Shown in pieces: positions 23,771 to 37,400 of a stretch of DNA of 64,000 nt (its first letter is position 1; every line of letters starts with the position of its first letter). Below the pieces are notes generated by a model. That model saw nothing but the letters and a program-made list of their open reading frames with translations, did no database searches and was not told where the DNA came from. The stretch comes from Climacteris rufus (lineage: Eukaryota; Chordata; Aves; Passeriformes; Climacteridae): NCBI GenBank assembly GCA_013398175.1, contig VZRZ01002225.1:655283-719282 (forward strand). The letters are read 5' to 3'. The position numbers and the translations under genes were made by a program.

Positions 23771-25340
23771 CTAGTGAGAAAAAGAACACAACACCTCCAT
23801 CAGTGGCTGTAGGGCACAGGAGTATCAGTGATCTTTGTTTGACTTTTCTGGCTCAACATCAACACACTGAAGCAAAAACAAATTCTTAATGACCATGCAA
23901 TTCTTAAAGACAAACAGAAACATATATTCTGACAAACTTGTTTGAAGGCTTTAACTCTACATAATTATTTCATTATATAGCATTTTTCTATGCCATATTA
24001 TATTTTATATTGTATAGCACAAAACTAATCTCAAACAATGCCCTAGCAAACTTTCCACTGAAAAGAGAGGCTTCTGAAGACCTTTGTTCTTCAAAGACAA
24101 ACATTCTCTTGTCTTTCAAATAGTGCACTGTTACTCAGCAGGTCTCCATCTTCTGCACTTGGTAACAGTAACATTCTCTAACATCCTCCCTTCTTCTGAG
24201 ATGGCAGAAGTAAAAAAATACACCTTTATCCGCACTAAATTTGAAACAGCTTAATGCTCTTTGTAAATGGTATAAAAAGTCAATGAGCAATGTCTTACAG
24301 TTCTATCTAAAACTAACTTCAGTGAAGTTGTAGTAATGATTATTTATACATTCATTTTGGGATGCTACTATCACTTCAGAAGCATTTAAGGAAGCTCTCA
24401 TCTAAAGGAAATGTCCTCTCTCAATAGCAAAATAAGACCCAACAATAATAATAGGAAAGCTTTTCCCCTTCCCCATCTATTCTGCTCCTCCCCTTCCTCA
24501 CCCTCTTTCTCAGCTCCTTCACCTGTATCTCTTCCCTAACACTTCACAGCAAACCAATGAGGCAGCTCCAACAGGAGCTTGGGAATAAGTCATGCTGCAG
24601 CTATGTCCATAGTGCTAAGGCACTTCTGATGCCTAAGGATGAGCTTGCAAGCTTACAGTAACCCTCTCCAAGGCTGCATATTTGACTGCAAGACAAGAAA
24701 ACAGCTGTAGAACTCCACATGTCCCACTTTTTGCCCCCTAAAACCCAACTGTGTTTTCCAAGTGTGGCTGCAGAATTGAAAAACTGATTTCTGCCTCAGA
24801 CTTCGTAAATGGTTTTCCATGCTCAATAGCAAAATACAGCACCCATGCAGAGAAAAAACTGTGCTGTCTCCAAGAACTTAATACTTGCTATTGGACTAAA
24901 AATATGTATATATATTTCAAGACAGTAAAAGGCAAAAAAAATTGTTTGCATGCTTGTTGGTTTTTTTTTTTAAAGGGAAAAATACTTGGAAGGAGTTAAG
25001 GAAAGTTTTCTAAATCCTGAGCTAACTCAAACAGCCCTGACAAAAAGCTTGAGGACTCTTCACACTGTATATGTTCCTCCCTGTCTCACCCACTAATAAG
25101 TATCTTAAGAACCATGAAGATTTCTACCAAATCCTCCCTCTGCCTTTTTACCCTGCCCTATAATTTCCCATGTCCAAACAACAGCAATATTGTCTACTTA
25201 TACTGTAGTGACCTACAATGTAAGAAATCCCAGCACACCTGTGAAATTCAAAACACTCTGATCTTATTTACACTACACTAACCTCAACACAATTTTTGTT
25301 ACTTCAAATTAATACTGAAGATTCAAATTTACACTTACAC

Positions 25341-25465
25341 AATCATAGGATGGTTTGGGTTGGAAGGGTCCTTTAAAAGCCATTCAATTACAACTCCCCT
25401 ACTGTGGGTAAGGACATCATCTCCTAAATCAGGTTGCTAAGCCCCAACCAACCTGACCTTGAACT
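25341..25465 (-). mobile_element. CR1 LINE 3' fragment in AEBP2 intron 3
   Basis: Starts aatcataggatggtttgggt and continues ggttggaagggtcct, the reverse complement of a CR1 3' terminus, followed by a diverged body including ccccaaccaacctgaccttg. It is in the same orientation as AEBP2 (minus strand) and heavily truncated. Confidence 0.85.
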
Positions 25466-27336
25466 TAATTGTACTAAAGATGGTTTAACTCACAATCAAC
25501 AACTACATGTCAAATGTATGTGTGCATTAGTTTAAACAATCTTTTTTTTCCTCCGGTTTCTGTGTCCTTGAAGTAGATGTCTTGCCCATAGAAGCAGCTT
25601 CACAAAACTAAACTAAACCATTAAATCTAATTTTAAGATTAAACTTTCACTAATGTGCTCCTGACTTCAGATTCCACCTCTTTCTGACAAACGCTGTCAG
25701 AAAAAGAAAATAGTTCAAGTAAAAAACCCATAACTTGAAGTTCAGTCACACTGAGAAATTAAAATGTTAGCCCTAAGAATGCCTGCTAGAGGTCAAAAAT
25801 AACCTAAAGCCTCGGCACAGTGCATGCATGATCATATTCCAAGTTTAATATAATAGCAAAAGGCAATACCTTCAGGATAAAAGCACAAACTTTGTGTCAG
25901 GCACATTTCTAAAACTTTTCAAAAACACAATTTTATTTCTCATCATATGGGAAAAATCGTTTTATGGCAAACTGAAGTTTGTTTCACAACATCCTAACTT
26001 GACTTTTTTCTTGTCATGTACAGAGAGAACAATCACAGATATTCTATATGGATTATCTACAGAAGTTCCCACTTACTTGTTCTACCCAAGTTTTACTTTC
26101 AAAATCCCCACACGAACATCCTTCAACCCTCAATATCTGCATCCTGCAACTAGAAATTATATTTTCTAGAAAGAGTATTAATAGTGTACAGATATACAAA
26201 ATAATCTACAGATATACAAAATCTGTGCAGAAATTATTCCATTCAGATTTTGTGTACTTTGAAACTACCTGATCATATCTTCAAATAATCAACAGCTCAC
26301 AGACCAAAGATGACAGAGAATGTCTTTGTTGTAGACAAGAAATAGTAAAAGAGGAGAAAAAAAATCTTACCTGTTTTTTCTTTTTTTTTTTTTTTCTCTA
26401 AAATAATATATCCAGCAATCCGTTACTAATGGGCAAAGTCTCTTCTCTCCAAAGATAAAGGAGCAGTTCAGGCTGTCACTTCAGGATCTCTGGACGGTAA
26501 GTCACACCAAATCAGCTTCCCACCAGATAATTATATAGCTCTAGAGGGTTTCTAATAAATCAAACTCAACTACTATGCACAACTTTAAACCAAATCTTTT
26601 CATTTTTCCCCCAAAACCTAAATCTCAAAATTTGGCATTCAATTTGAAATACGACAGATTGGGTCCGGATTGGTGGATATGTTACTTCAAGAGAAAGGAA
26701 GTAAACATGTAAGAAGTTTAATTTCTCCAGTGTACCCATACCCACCATCATTAATGGGCAGTAAAGACCAGTGACTTTAACAAACAGGATATAAAAATAT
26801 CTAGCAATACAGGTTTTTTTTTCTAAACTCAAAATAACCAAATCTCCTATTTGGACTATTTAATATGTAATTTTTCTAGTAAATGTAACAGTAATAGTTT
26901 AGACATCCAGATAAACTTTCTTGTTGTCTCAACATCTGAGCGTTCAGGCAGAGTGTCTTTACATTTCCCATTTGCATCTGCAGTGCTCTAATGGATAGAA
27001 AATATTCTGCCAAGAGAGTAACAGACATGAATTCCCAATGAGGACTGAAGCTGCTTGGCTATGTTTTCTCTACTCAGAGCTGTGTGAAACGCAATCACTC
27101 CTTAATGAAGTCTGGAAGTTACAGGTACCACCAAACTCCACTTTAATTCCTACTTTCTTCCTCCTTTTTATAGAGAATATGAAAGCCTGCCATGAACCTG
27201 TGCGCTGCCATTTGTTGTCACTAAAAGCTTTTTCCCCATACGAGCAAACCTGGCATGACTGCTCTCAGACATGAAGAGCATATCCACTGGAATCCATGTG
27301 GCAAAGCAGCTGGTAGCATTCCCACACCCATCCTTA

Positions 27337-27392
27337 CAGAATCATTTAGGTTGGAAGAGACCTTTGAGATCATCAAGTCCAATCCTAATGGT
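27337..27392 (-). mobile_element. Short CR1 3' fragment in AEBP2 intron 3
   Basis: About 56 bp matching the CR1 3' end in reverse complement: cagaatcatttaggttggaa, then gagacctttgagatcatcaa and gtccaatcc. Only the terminal part is present. It lies about 2 kb from another CR1 fragment in the same intron and in the same orientation. Confidence 0.85.
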
Positions 27393-30300
27393 ATATGCAA
27401 TTATTTTGCATAAGACCTCCCACTATTTTGTGCTCATCTACTATTTGTTTTTTCGTTGTGCTCAGTATCTAAGAATTCATTTGATGTGTCTTCAAGTAAC
27501 TTTCAGTGCCAAGTAATATTTGATTCATTTAATTTTTCCCCTGTGTACCAGAAACCATGCTGGAAAACACAGGTTGTCACAACTCCTCTTACTATTCAAA
27601 TACTTATGACTTGTCACAGCCGAGTTTAGGACAAGAAATTGGCCAAAGACAGTTAACAGGATCAGTTTTCTAACTCAGCAGATTATTCCTCTACATCCAC
27701 CTGTCTACATGGTGTGAAAAACCCAAGCTGTTGAACCCTCAACAGGACCACCCCTGCATGCTGATGATATTCCACAACATTCCACCAGTTTATAAAAAGC
27801 TGCAAAAATTCTGTAGTAAGAGATCTAAGAAAGAATAATTTTGAGGTTTTTCTCTCAATCCTGAATGTAAAATCATACTCAAAGATGAATATACTAAATG
27901 TCTTTGGAGAGAATACCTGTATTAAATGAAAGTCTGCAACGATAAAAAAATATATTAAAAGGGCTGGCTAAAATCAGACTGTAAAGGAGATGACTCAGAG
28001 ATGAGCTGGATGTACACTACCAGGATATTGCCCCACAAAAAAAGGAGCTGGTATAACAAAGGTCTCAAAAACAGGTATCCATAAGGAAATTTGCTTTTTC
28101 TTTGACACAGGTACTGCAATATTAATGATGAAGGGGACACACAACCAAGAAAAAAGAGAATAAACTTATGCAAATATGAAACCCTTTACCTTTACAATTT
28201 AGAAGTGGGTTTATTTCTGTGACAAATGAACTACACAGTCAGAGTTTATAAGAATGAACGGAAACGGCAGGTACACCCACAGAGACCTTTCAATATGAAA
28301 GCACAGCAGCTTGTTTACAGCTGAATGGAGATTTTAGTCAAAGGACAACCATGTGTATCACAAAAAGAGATAATTAAACCCAAAAATGTGCAACTACATA
28401 AAATGAGTCAACTTCCAAGCAAAGGGGTGACTGGACAGGGATATATCCTTCAATGCAAAAGGGAGTGTTATGTCTGAGACAGTCCCCAACTGCTCTTCAA
28501 TTTTTTGTCTCTTATTTGCACTAGAAATATAAGAATATATCAATCTGCAATATATTTATTACTCTTTTCTGGTCACTGTACCATTATAGTGTTCTTTTAC
28601 TTTTACAAAAGTAAAATTTCTACACTTTTAGTTGTCATTTTCCTAGCTAATACTCTTTGCTATTCTTTAGAACATAATGAACAGCAGTTCTTCAGACAAC
28701 AGAATAGAGCTGTAATATTTCCATTACTGCCTTTTACAGCATTCCTCAAAAATTCCAACTTTCATTTATTTTTTAACTAAAACACTGAGCAACTAGGTAT
28801 TTTCTGCAGGTTTCCTAAAATGATAGATTCCCTCCTTTTATGCTAGGAGTCCAGTACCTTCTCACGAGGCAACTGAAGCCTCATTTGCAATTTAGGTTTT
28901 GGGAGATATTTTGTCTGCAGTAATCATGAAGAACAAGAAGTCTTTAAACCAACTCTGACTTGAAAAAATTTGGCTTTCCCTAAGAGGCGAGCAATTAAGA
29001 TTTATGAGAAAAGAAAAATGCATCAAATTGACACATGAGCTCCATTTTTGATTGACTGTCACAAAACAATTAATAAAGGCTCTTCTTGGACTGATCAAGA
29101 CTAATAGTCAACACTTCAAGTGTTTTTGTATCAGAGAGTAATTTCAAAAGTTAGCAAAAAAGAAAAGAAGCAAGTGAAGAAAGGGGGCAGTTAATTAATA
29201 GATTGCCATCACAGACACTCACATACTTGGCTACCTCATGTGAGCCCTGAAGCTTATTTCAGCATAAATGACAGGGGAACAAAAGATGTTACAAAATTCT
29301 ACTCAGACCACAATTATCCTCCATTCAAAGCTCCCAGGAACAGATTGAGAAATACAGGGATAAAAAACAAACAGAAGGACTAAAGACAATAGTAGGGAAA
29401 AATGCTGCAGTGACACACATTGAGCCATGATGATTAACTACGGCATCCCTCGACTGTTTTATTCTCTCTCCTAGTATGACCAGAAAGCACAGAAAATCAA
29501 CTGGTGAAACAAGAGATACTGAACACAAGATGATCGTTTTCAGAAACAATTGCTGCAGTTTTTAGAGCTCTAGCTGTAGCCTAGTCAAAAAACAAAGATA
29601 CCAACTTGTCCTGCCTTTGCTAGGTAACACTGACAGACTCAAAAGTACTATTGGTGTTTCTGAGCTATGCCCATCTCTTCAACCCAACATTTCTAAAATT
29701 GAGTTTCTTTGATGTAGACCAAATACGAATACAAATTAAGCTATCAAAAGACTTTCATCCAAGAAAAAAGCTTGCCATTATATTTTGAGGTAGACAAAGT
29801 ATTTAACTCCAAAAGAGAGAAAACCTAAGGTACAACTTCCCTCTGGTAACTGGTGGCTGCTTTCTTTATTATTACCATTATTATTATTCAAGAACTAGGA
29901 TTTAAGATTAGATCAGTTCCTGGAACAATGATATCTGAAAACTTTCAGGGATGTATGATCCTTATGCTATTCTTCCAACACTATGCTAAACTTACTCCTT
30001 TGAACAAAGAGTATGATAACCTCAAAAACAATTTTTCTCTGGTTATTTGCCCTCTGAGTCCGAAGTTTTCAGTCTAAACTACACAGTTCAGTATGGAAAA
30101 GAATATTTTTAAAAGAATCTTTATTTTAAAAAATCTTTTTCACATGCAATGCACTATGCTTACTCTCTAGGTTTTAGTTTAGTTTTGCTTTCTGTCATAA
30201 CCACTATTAAAAGCTATATAGAAGAAGTAACTACTGGAAGACACCACTGTAACAGGAAAGTATTTTAGGTAATAAAGCTGCCTTAAAATAAAATTCAAAA

Positions 30301-31176
30301 TAACAAAGATATTACCTGAGAAGAAAGAAGAGACGGAAGTGGTGAAACAGTGACTAAAACTTGGTGGGGTTAGAGGGTGAGAGAGAAGGAGGCATAAAAT
30401 ACTACCTAAACTTGAAAAAACTAAACAAACCCTATTCATTTTCATATCCTACATGGAAGGAGAACTTCAGTCTGAAGTAGTGTGGGTGGGACTTACCATC
30501 AAGTGATCCAGGATTGACAGCTATGAACTGCCCCAACTGTATCCATAAGAGGATGAAGCAACTCATTAATAACGGATTGGTGGATATGGGAATGATAAAC
30601 ACTACTATACCTAGAATTGCAAGTACAGATTAAGGGGAGAAAGAAAGAGAAAGTTAGAAAATACTGTGCAGGAAATACAGTCCCCTCAATGGGCCTGCAT
30701 TCCTGATTTCCCTATTCTTTTCAGAGAAGGGAACCATAAACAGTCACTGACAGAGTTTCTACTGAATTTAACAAAAACTCCTCTTATTCAAGCATAGAAT
30801 GTGCACCATCAGCCATGATCCAAAATTTAACGTGGAAATGTAAAGTACGAGACAAAATATCTCACTGTTACAGTGTAAGCAAGTCAAGTGGAAAACGCAC
30901 AAACCCCTGAACTTTAGCACTATTCAGTTTTACACTCCCTTGCCATTTATGGATTAAAAGAAACAGGGAAAGAGAAGCAATACCAGTTTCTCCACCTGTA
31001 TTCATAAAAGAACATAACCTCTGGGCACTATTACCACAAAGAAGAAGGCTCAGCTCACTGAATGCATTTTAAGAAATCCTCCTGTGATGGTGTTTTTCAA
31101 CTGACATATTGTACTAAGAAAAATAACCAGAATTTCTCTAAAAATAAGCGAAGATGTATCTTACAATGAACCTTAC

Positions 31177-31284
31177 CTTAAAAGGTTTGTCCCCGCTGTG
31201 TGTCAGCATATGCCTCTGCAACCAACTTTGACTTGTTGAAGGCGTATTATATACTTTGCAACCTTTCCACAAGCAAACAAACAC
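31177..31284 (-). CDS. AEBP2: AEBP2 exon 3: zinc finger 2
   Basis: This is a phase 0-0 exon of exactly 36 codons, beginning VFVCLWKGC and ending HSGDKPFK. The acceptor is tctattag|GTGTTT and the donor is a strong AAG|gtaagg. It contains finger 2, C-x4-C-x15-H-x3-H (Cys4, Cys9, His25, His29 of the exon), with the longer loop typical of Gli-like fingers, then the HSGDKPF(K) inter-finger linker, which is cut by the next intron. As far as I recall, the sequence is essentially unchanged from mammalian AEBP2. Codon use is AT-leaning with only two CpGs, in contrast to exon 2. Because the exon is symmetric, skipping it would remove finger 2 without shifting the frame. Confidence 0.97.
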
Positions 31285-34259
31285 CTAATAGAGTAAAAAC
31301 ATCATAAGTTTACACAAGTGAAAGACAACAGCGAATAAAAAAATCAGATTAGCAAAGAAGCCTGTTTTCACAACACTTCCAAAAATTTGGAACAATAACC
31401 ATTGATTTTGCAACACACTTCTCATATCTCACCAAGGAGAAAATAATTACTGCCCCAAGTATTCAATAAAAACAGATCACAAGAATAAAATATCAAAAGA
31501 CAGATGCTCCTGCAGACAAACACCATTCAGCGCAACAGGACCTGCTGTATTTGTGTTTGCACTCAGTATCTGTATCTATCAGACAGTCAGACAAAACATT
31601 TTTAAAAGAAAACTTTACATTTTCTGGATATTACTTCTAGAAAGAAAATAATTTACTCTCATAAGCAATTACTTTTATTCTTTGAGCATGAAAAAGTAAA
31701 AACTCTGAATTACAATGCAGTTGGTTTACATACACCAGAGTTTTGTTTTACAGAATACAAGATACCTCTACTTAGGGCCTTATATTCAATTCCTGATAAA
31801 GTTACCATTTCTCATAGGATTCAAAATCTATCGGTGTTCTGTGATTCCAATGTACAGAACAATCCCACGCACAATAGTGCATTAAGAGGAACAGAACTTA
31901 CTCATGCTGCTTTTCTCTCTCCTCTCATTGTGTTTATCTATAACTGAGGGAATAAAAAAGCTCAATGAACTTGCCTTTCATTAGAATTTCCTCAACAGGT
32001 CTGTGTGTGAAGGGAGGTAAAACCCTAATTTGTCACAGCAAAATACAGTTCCCAGGAACAGCACTGTCCTTCATACAGGTTTTCAGAAATGCAGGAAACT
32101 AATTGGATTTGAGTTTCTTGTTCTCTTTTGGACAATAAAACCCCTCAATCTTCAAAAGATTGTATTTTCAAAACAAAAGAGCAGCCACAGGAGTTCTACG
32201 TTCTTGCCCTATAATAGACAGATAACCCAGCTTTACTCACACAAAGCTGGAAAACCCTGAATATCTCTAGGACTGACCCAGTCCTATTGACACAAGGCCC
32301 AAACCCCTAAACCTTTGGGGTCTGCCACTCCTCAGTTTTGAGATCCCCTTGAAGCCACAGAATTGGAATTGCTGAGATTCCTGGCTCTGCAACAGCCCCA
32401 AAAGTGCCCCATGATTTCCATCAGCAACTGCAGACTGTCCTTGGCAATGGTGTGTTACTGGGAAGTTACTGACTGTGCAAATACAAGGATTTGGTTTTAC
32501 AACCACCCACTAGAAGTCCAGGCAAGGCTTCTTAGGAAACCCTGCCAAAAAGCCGAATCCAAAATATTTCTGAAATCATATCTTTTGGAAGCAAAACTAT
32601 TTTGTCAAAACGTTTCCTAGGCTCTTCATGGATGTTTGGACTGGAGCCATCACCTCAGTATTAGCTCAAAAAGACAGATTTTACCATGCAATGATGTTTA
32701 TCACATTCCTTTGCATTCTCAATAAGCAATTACTAACCCCCACTTTTCTTCACATTTAGAATCATTGTAGTAAAGGAAGATCTGAAACCCATTTAAACCC
32801 ACAATACAATTTCCAACACACTTGAACACCTCACCGGCAGGTGGCAGACAAATCCCTGAAACAAACCCGGCAGGATGCTTCCCCCTTCCAGAGCACCAAG
32901 TTTTCAAAAAATGAACTCCAGTAGGGGGAATAAAAAGTGTGAACTGAATGCAACAGTTATGAGACACTTCGTGCTTACAATAATCTCCCCTTTCAAAAAT
33001 ACAAATACAGTCCTATATTTTCTAAATAAAATTTCCACAAATCATGTCACGTGAAATGTAACTGCCAAGAAACAAAATACAGAAAAAACCCCTCAAATCA
33101 AAACCTGCAAAATCTTCCAGTCCCTTTTTAAGAAACGTAAAGGAGACATGGATGGGATAACAAACATCCAAACACACTTCACTCCTTTAATTGTTTCATC
33201 CAGGTTTCATATAACACTTTTATACACCTGTGAACAGAACTCAGAAATCAGCTCACGGGTGGCTAAAAAGCCACTACACGCTGGATGGATAATTCTGTTT
33301 TAGAGTCTGGACTGAAAAAAACCATCAAATATGAAGCTCAAAAGTTCAATCATGCTAAAAAATATTATCTAAATACAGCCAGAGTCACAGCTGTGTCAGT
33401 GACACATTTACATAATGAATTATTTAAAGTAATGCAAATTAGCATTTTATTTAAGTTTCTTATTCACTGAAGATAACGTGTAACGGGCCAACATCTTCTT
33501 TCTGAAGAAGTGACAGGACAAAAACTCAAAAGATTCGAGTTTAAGAACTGATATTATCTCTCCCAGAAATTTAAGAGCTGCAACATACAGTGCCTAAAGC
33601 AGGCAGATTCCTTGTGTTTGATGTAAAGGTAGTTTACATGATATATTCCAGGCATCAAAGGTAATTTGGGAGACTGAGGAGGGGCAGGTACAGAGTTGAA
33701 GTACAGAGTTGACACTAAAGAACTGGAAGATGTTTTGAAACATTAAAATTGAGACTAATTATAATTTGACCAGAGATTAGAAATTTACATGTTTATATAT
33801 GTACCTCAATTTAAAAAAAAAATTAGATGCAATTATATAGAAGGTAAACTTGCCATCAGTATTACACACAGAGCTGTTTTGTTAAAGACTTTGTACTCGA
33901 GTCAGTCTGACATTCTGGATATATTCTACCTCCCATGAGACTCCACTGGTAACAGTAATTCAGATGTGGCTTCACCTGAGTTCACAAGCAGCAACATGTG
34001 CACTAACAGTTTTGAGACAACTAAATTCAAGTCTAAGCACTTAAAAGATACACCAGCAGCTTCATGATGTTGAGAAATGAAAACACTATCAAAAACCTGG
34101 TAGTCTCCATTCATTGACAAGAACTTACTACATTCTTAAAGTCAGGCCACTAACTTTGTTGCCACTAGTTACAAAACAGGCATTTTGAAAGAGAAAATTT
34201 GTTACTGTCATTCTGCAGCAAAATACCGGCAGGAGGGAAAAACCAAAAGGTACACGAAC
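31285..34259 (-). other. AEBP2: AEBP2 intron 2
   Basis: Intron of 2975 nt starting with the atypical gttcgt and ending tctattag. AT-rich, no recognisable repeat element or exon. Confidence 0.9.
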
Positions 34260-34467
34260 CCCTCCTCGCTGCCCATCCACGTGTATGGAGCGGATGTGAT
34301 CGGCCAGGTCGGGGCTGGAGCTGAAGCAGGCGTGGCAGTGATCCCAGCAGCAGTTATAGGCAATGCTCTTGGCAGAGGAGGCGGCCACACCCTGCCCGTT
34401 CATCATGACCGGCGTGGAACGTCCACTGGAAATTGTGCTGTCTACGTCCATGATAGTGCTGCTTATG
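34260..34467 (-). CDS. AEBP2: AEBP2 exon 2: Ser-rich segment and zinc finger 1
   Basis: This exon encodes 69 residues starting ISSTIMDVDSTISSG and ending DGQRGG. The acceptor reads tcttgcag|CATAAG and the first base completes a codon from exon 1; the exon ends in phase 0 before an unusual donor, GGG|gttcgt. Zinc finger 1 has the form C-x4-C-x12-H-x4-H (Cys39, Cys44, His57, His62 of this exon). In the PRC2 family member the fingers contact SUZ12/RBBP4 and chromatin. A Met six residues in could start a short isoform; mammals make short AEBP2 forms beginning near this exon, but I did not find an alternative first exon here. The exon holds 12 CpGs in 208 bp, far more than the other exons, and has several substitutions relative to human AEBP2 as I remember it. 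Confidence 0.96.
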
Positions 34468-37400
34468 CTGCAAGACAAAAAACCAACATCAAACCCAAAG
34501 TTTGCATTCGTTGCATGTTAACAGAACAAATAAAAACTGGAGGTCTTATGTTTTAGATATACGTAGACAGGTTGAAAAGAAAGTCCTACACATTTATTAT
34601 TTATTATGGTTCATCACTTTTATAAGAAAAGTACAGTTAGGAAACAGCTACTGTCACTTGACATTGTAACTTCTTCTGGACACTGAGAACAAAAGGGAAA
34701 AATGCAAAATAATATACTGAGCCCAGCATCCCCTACCAACACTACACCCCTACAAAGAACACAGCGCTCAAGTTCTACACAAGGTTTAAGGAACTCCCAT
34801 AGGGCTCAGCATAGTGTCCCTCATGTGCATAGTCTAAACTACTGCTTTTTGTTTGGGATTTTTTAAAACTTTCCAGGGAAGCCAGAATCAGCAGAGGGGA
34901 TCTGTGGCCAGCAGGGGTCACTTTCATGAGCCCTTCTGCTCTGTACCTTGGCAGATATAAGCACCAAATGGATCAGACAACACTTGCAGAGAGCACGCTC
35001 TTTCCATATATAAGCAAGAAGTACAGAGATGGATGTTCTTCCTCCTTAAATACTACTGATACACCTTTTCTTATCTTGTTAACCTGCTCACTGCCTTTAG
35101 GACCTTTATGTTGTGTCTTCCACAGCACTAAAGAACAGCTCATCTTTGACAGAACCTCAAAAGACCAGGTGGTCAAATCTGCTTCAACAGGAACAAGTGA
35201 GGTCAGATTGCCTGTGGTCTTGTCCAGCAGAATTGTTAATGGGTGTTTTCAAAGGCTGGGATTTCTGCTACCTTTCTGAACAATTTTCTCAATGCCTGAC
35301 TAACCTTGTTGTGGGGGAGGGGGGAAATTTCCCAACATCTCATCAGAATTTCCAGTGTTGCAATTTCTGTCGCTTGTCTCATCCTTGGGTTTAGACGACT
35401 CCTCCTCCATTGTTACACCTCCCTATCAGATCACTGAACACAGTAATCACCCTGCCCTCCTTCTCCTACAGCTGAAGAAACCCAAACTCTCAGCCTCTCC
35501 ATGCCTTGCATTCTAACCACCTTGGAGACACCAGATTCTCTCCAGCATGTAACTGGGATGATTCCCAGTATTCCAGACAGTCTTACTCATGCCAAGTAGA
35601 GTTAAGAATCACTTCCACTGATGACAGACATACAGCTTTGCTGATACAGCATGCAGCAGTAATTTTTACATAAATGTTTTTACATATTCTTCTGAGCAAA
35701 GTGCAAGGAAGAAAAAGATCTAATTACATTACTTTAAAAAAAAGAAAATAGCCACGTCCTATTCAGATCTATACAATATTTATAATTTTCTACCATTATC
35801 ATATCCCTTTTCTCACCCAACTCTTACACATAATTCCTGTTAAACCATTCTGCTTCTAAAGTACAGGTGTTGTTCCTTATTTTTACCATCACTATTTACA
35901 TACCCAGCATTGTTCCATTATACACTGAGATGAATGAAAGAAAAATAACACCATTATTCAAAACCTGAAGATATAATTAGCATGTTTGCTCTTCTGCTGT
36001 AAAAGTCTCTACTAGTGATTTCTGCCATTATCTGTATCTTTTTAATCACTGCCGTGCTAGCAGTTTTTTTCTGATAGATACTTGCCTTGTTTAGATTTCC
36101 CATTCTCACCCACCATGTAGATTCCACTGCACTTATCAATAAAAAGTGTCTTGCCTTAGTCAAAATAACAGATTCCCTTTAGCAACGCCCCCAGTTAAGC
36201 TTTAGTTTTAAGTACCCTGAGTAACTTGGTTTCATGAGCAAACTCTTATCTCAGAGATATCAGCAACGTAACATTTATGAAAACACCCAATACCACATCC
36301 CATGCACAGAGCCCTTAAAAACCTTTCAACCCATTTGTCTCCAATGATTACTAAAACTCACCAATTATTCTTAGGCCTTTATTTTCCAAGTTAAAAAGAA
36401 AGTTTTAGAGACCTTTTCAGCATTTTTTTTGCCTTAACGAAGCTTTATCAAATACATACTTCCTAAATGCTACACAAATACCACAAGCCTTTTTCCCCCT
36501 CTGCAAATTTCAAAAAAGGTTTAACAATTTAGAAGACAAAGCTTCTACCCATGGAAGTCATATGGGCTATTTGCTGCTACACAGCATTTTTCCATGTGTC
36601 CATTATTTTTATTTTCTTCCCTTTTCTATATCCTGAACACACAGCTTCCCATGATCTCTCCCCATGTCTCCTTTCCCTTCCCAGAAGTCTTGATTCCTTT
36701 TACAACACACAATCGCCCAATCTGTGACTTGCAAGGAAAGAAATGGCAGCCAATAGAAGCCCAGAAATACAGTTTTGAATATCTTCCATACTGCTGTTCC
36801 CAAAAAGCTTATTTTACATTCAACACAAGCTTAAAACAAATTCCACTAGCCCTGAGCTGAAGCTCCCAGCCCCAACAGCATTAACAGCCACTAACTCCAG
36901 CTACTGGTGACAGCATTTTAGGATTCCTGCGGGAAATTGTCAGAAGCTTGCAGTGCAAAACCTGTTGCAAGCAACCCCAATTTTTCCAACACGCCAGGCT
37001 CACAATAGATGCAATTACAGGACTGACACCTCCTCCTTCCTCCACTGATGCCTAGGCCAAAATAATCCCCAAAATAAAATCTGTAAAACTTCACTGTGAA
37101 AGCAGTTTACCAAGAGGCTGATATAAAAACTGAATGACGAATGACTGAATAGTTATTTGTGCCACTGCCCCACCTCCCCCTCCGTTTCAGCTGTCCAAAT
37201 ACAGTCTTCTCAAAAGCAGTCCTTGGAAGAAGGTTTGGACAGACACCGAATGTCACTTCTGCCACAGCCAGTGATGTTACACGGCTCAGTGGTCCCCACA
37301 GGAAGCTGCTCAGCCAAGGATGGCAAAGCACTGCACACACAGCACTCGTGCAACAGCTGCCTCAGACCATTCAGGTCGATAAATAACCCTGCCCTTCTCA

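Larger units (their letters stand above)
23771..31176 (-). other. AEBP2: AEBP2 intron 3
   Basis: Intron of 7406 nt, gtaagg...tcactag. It contains two truncated CR1 fragments in the sense orientation and a T run near 26381-26395. A 20-bp-period direct repeat of tacagatatacaaaat starts at 26187. No further exon supported. Confidence 0.93.

Noticed and set aside
34185..34556. 123-codon plus-strand frame over exon 2
   Set aside because: It is the complement of AEBP2 exon 2, kept open by its high GC content.
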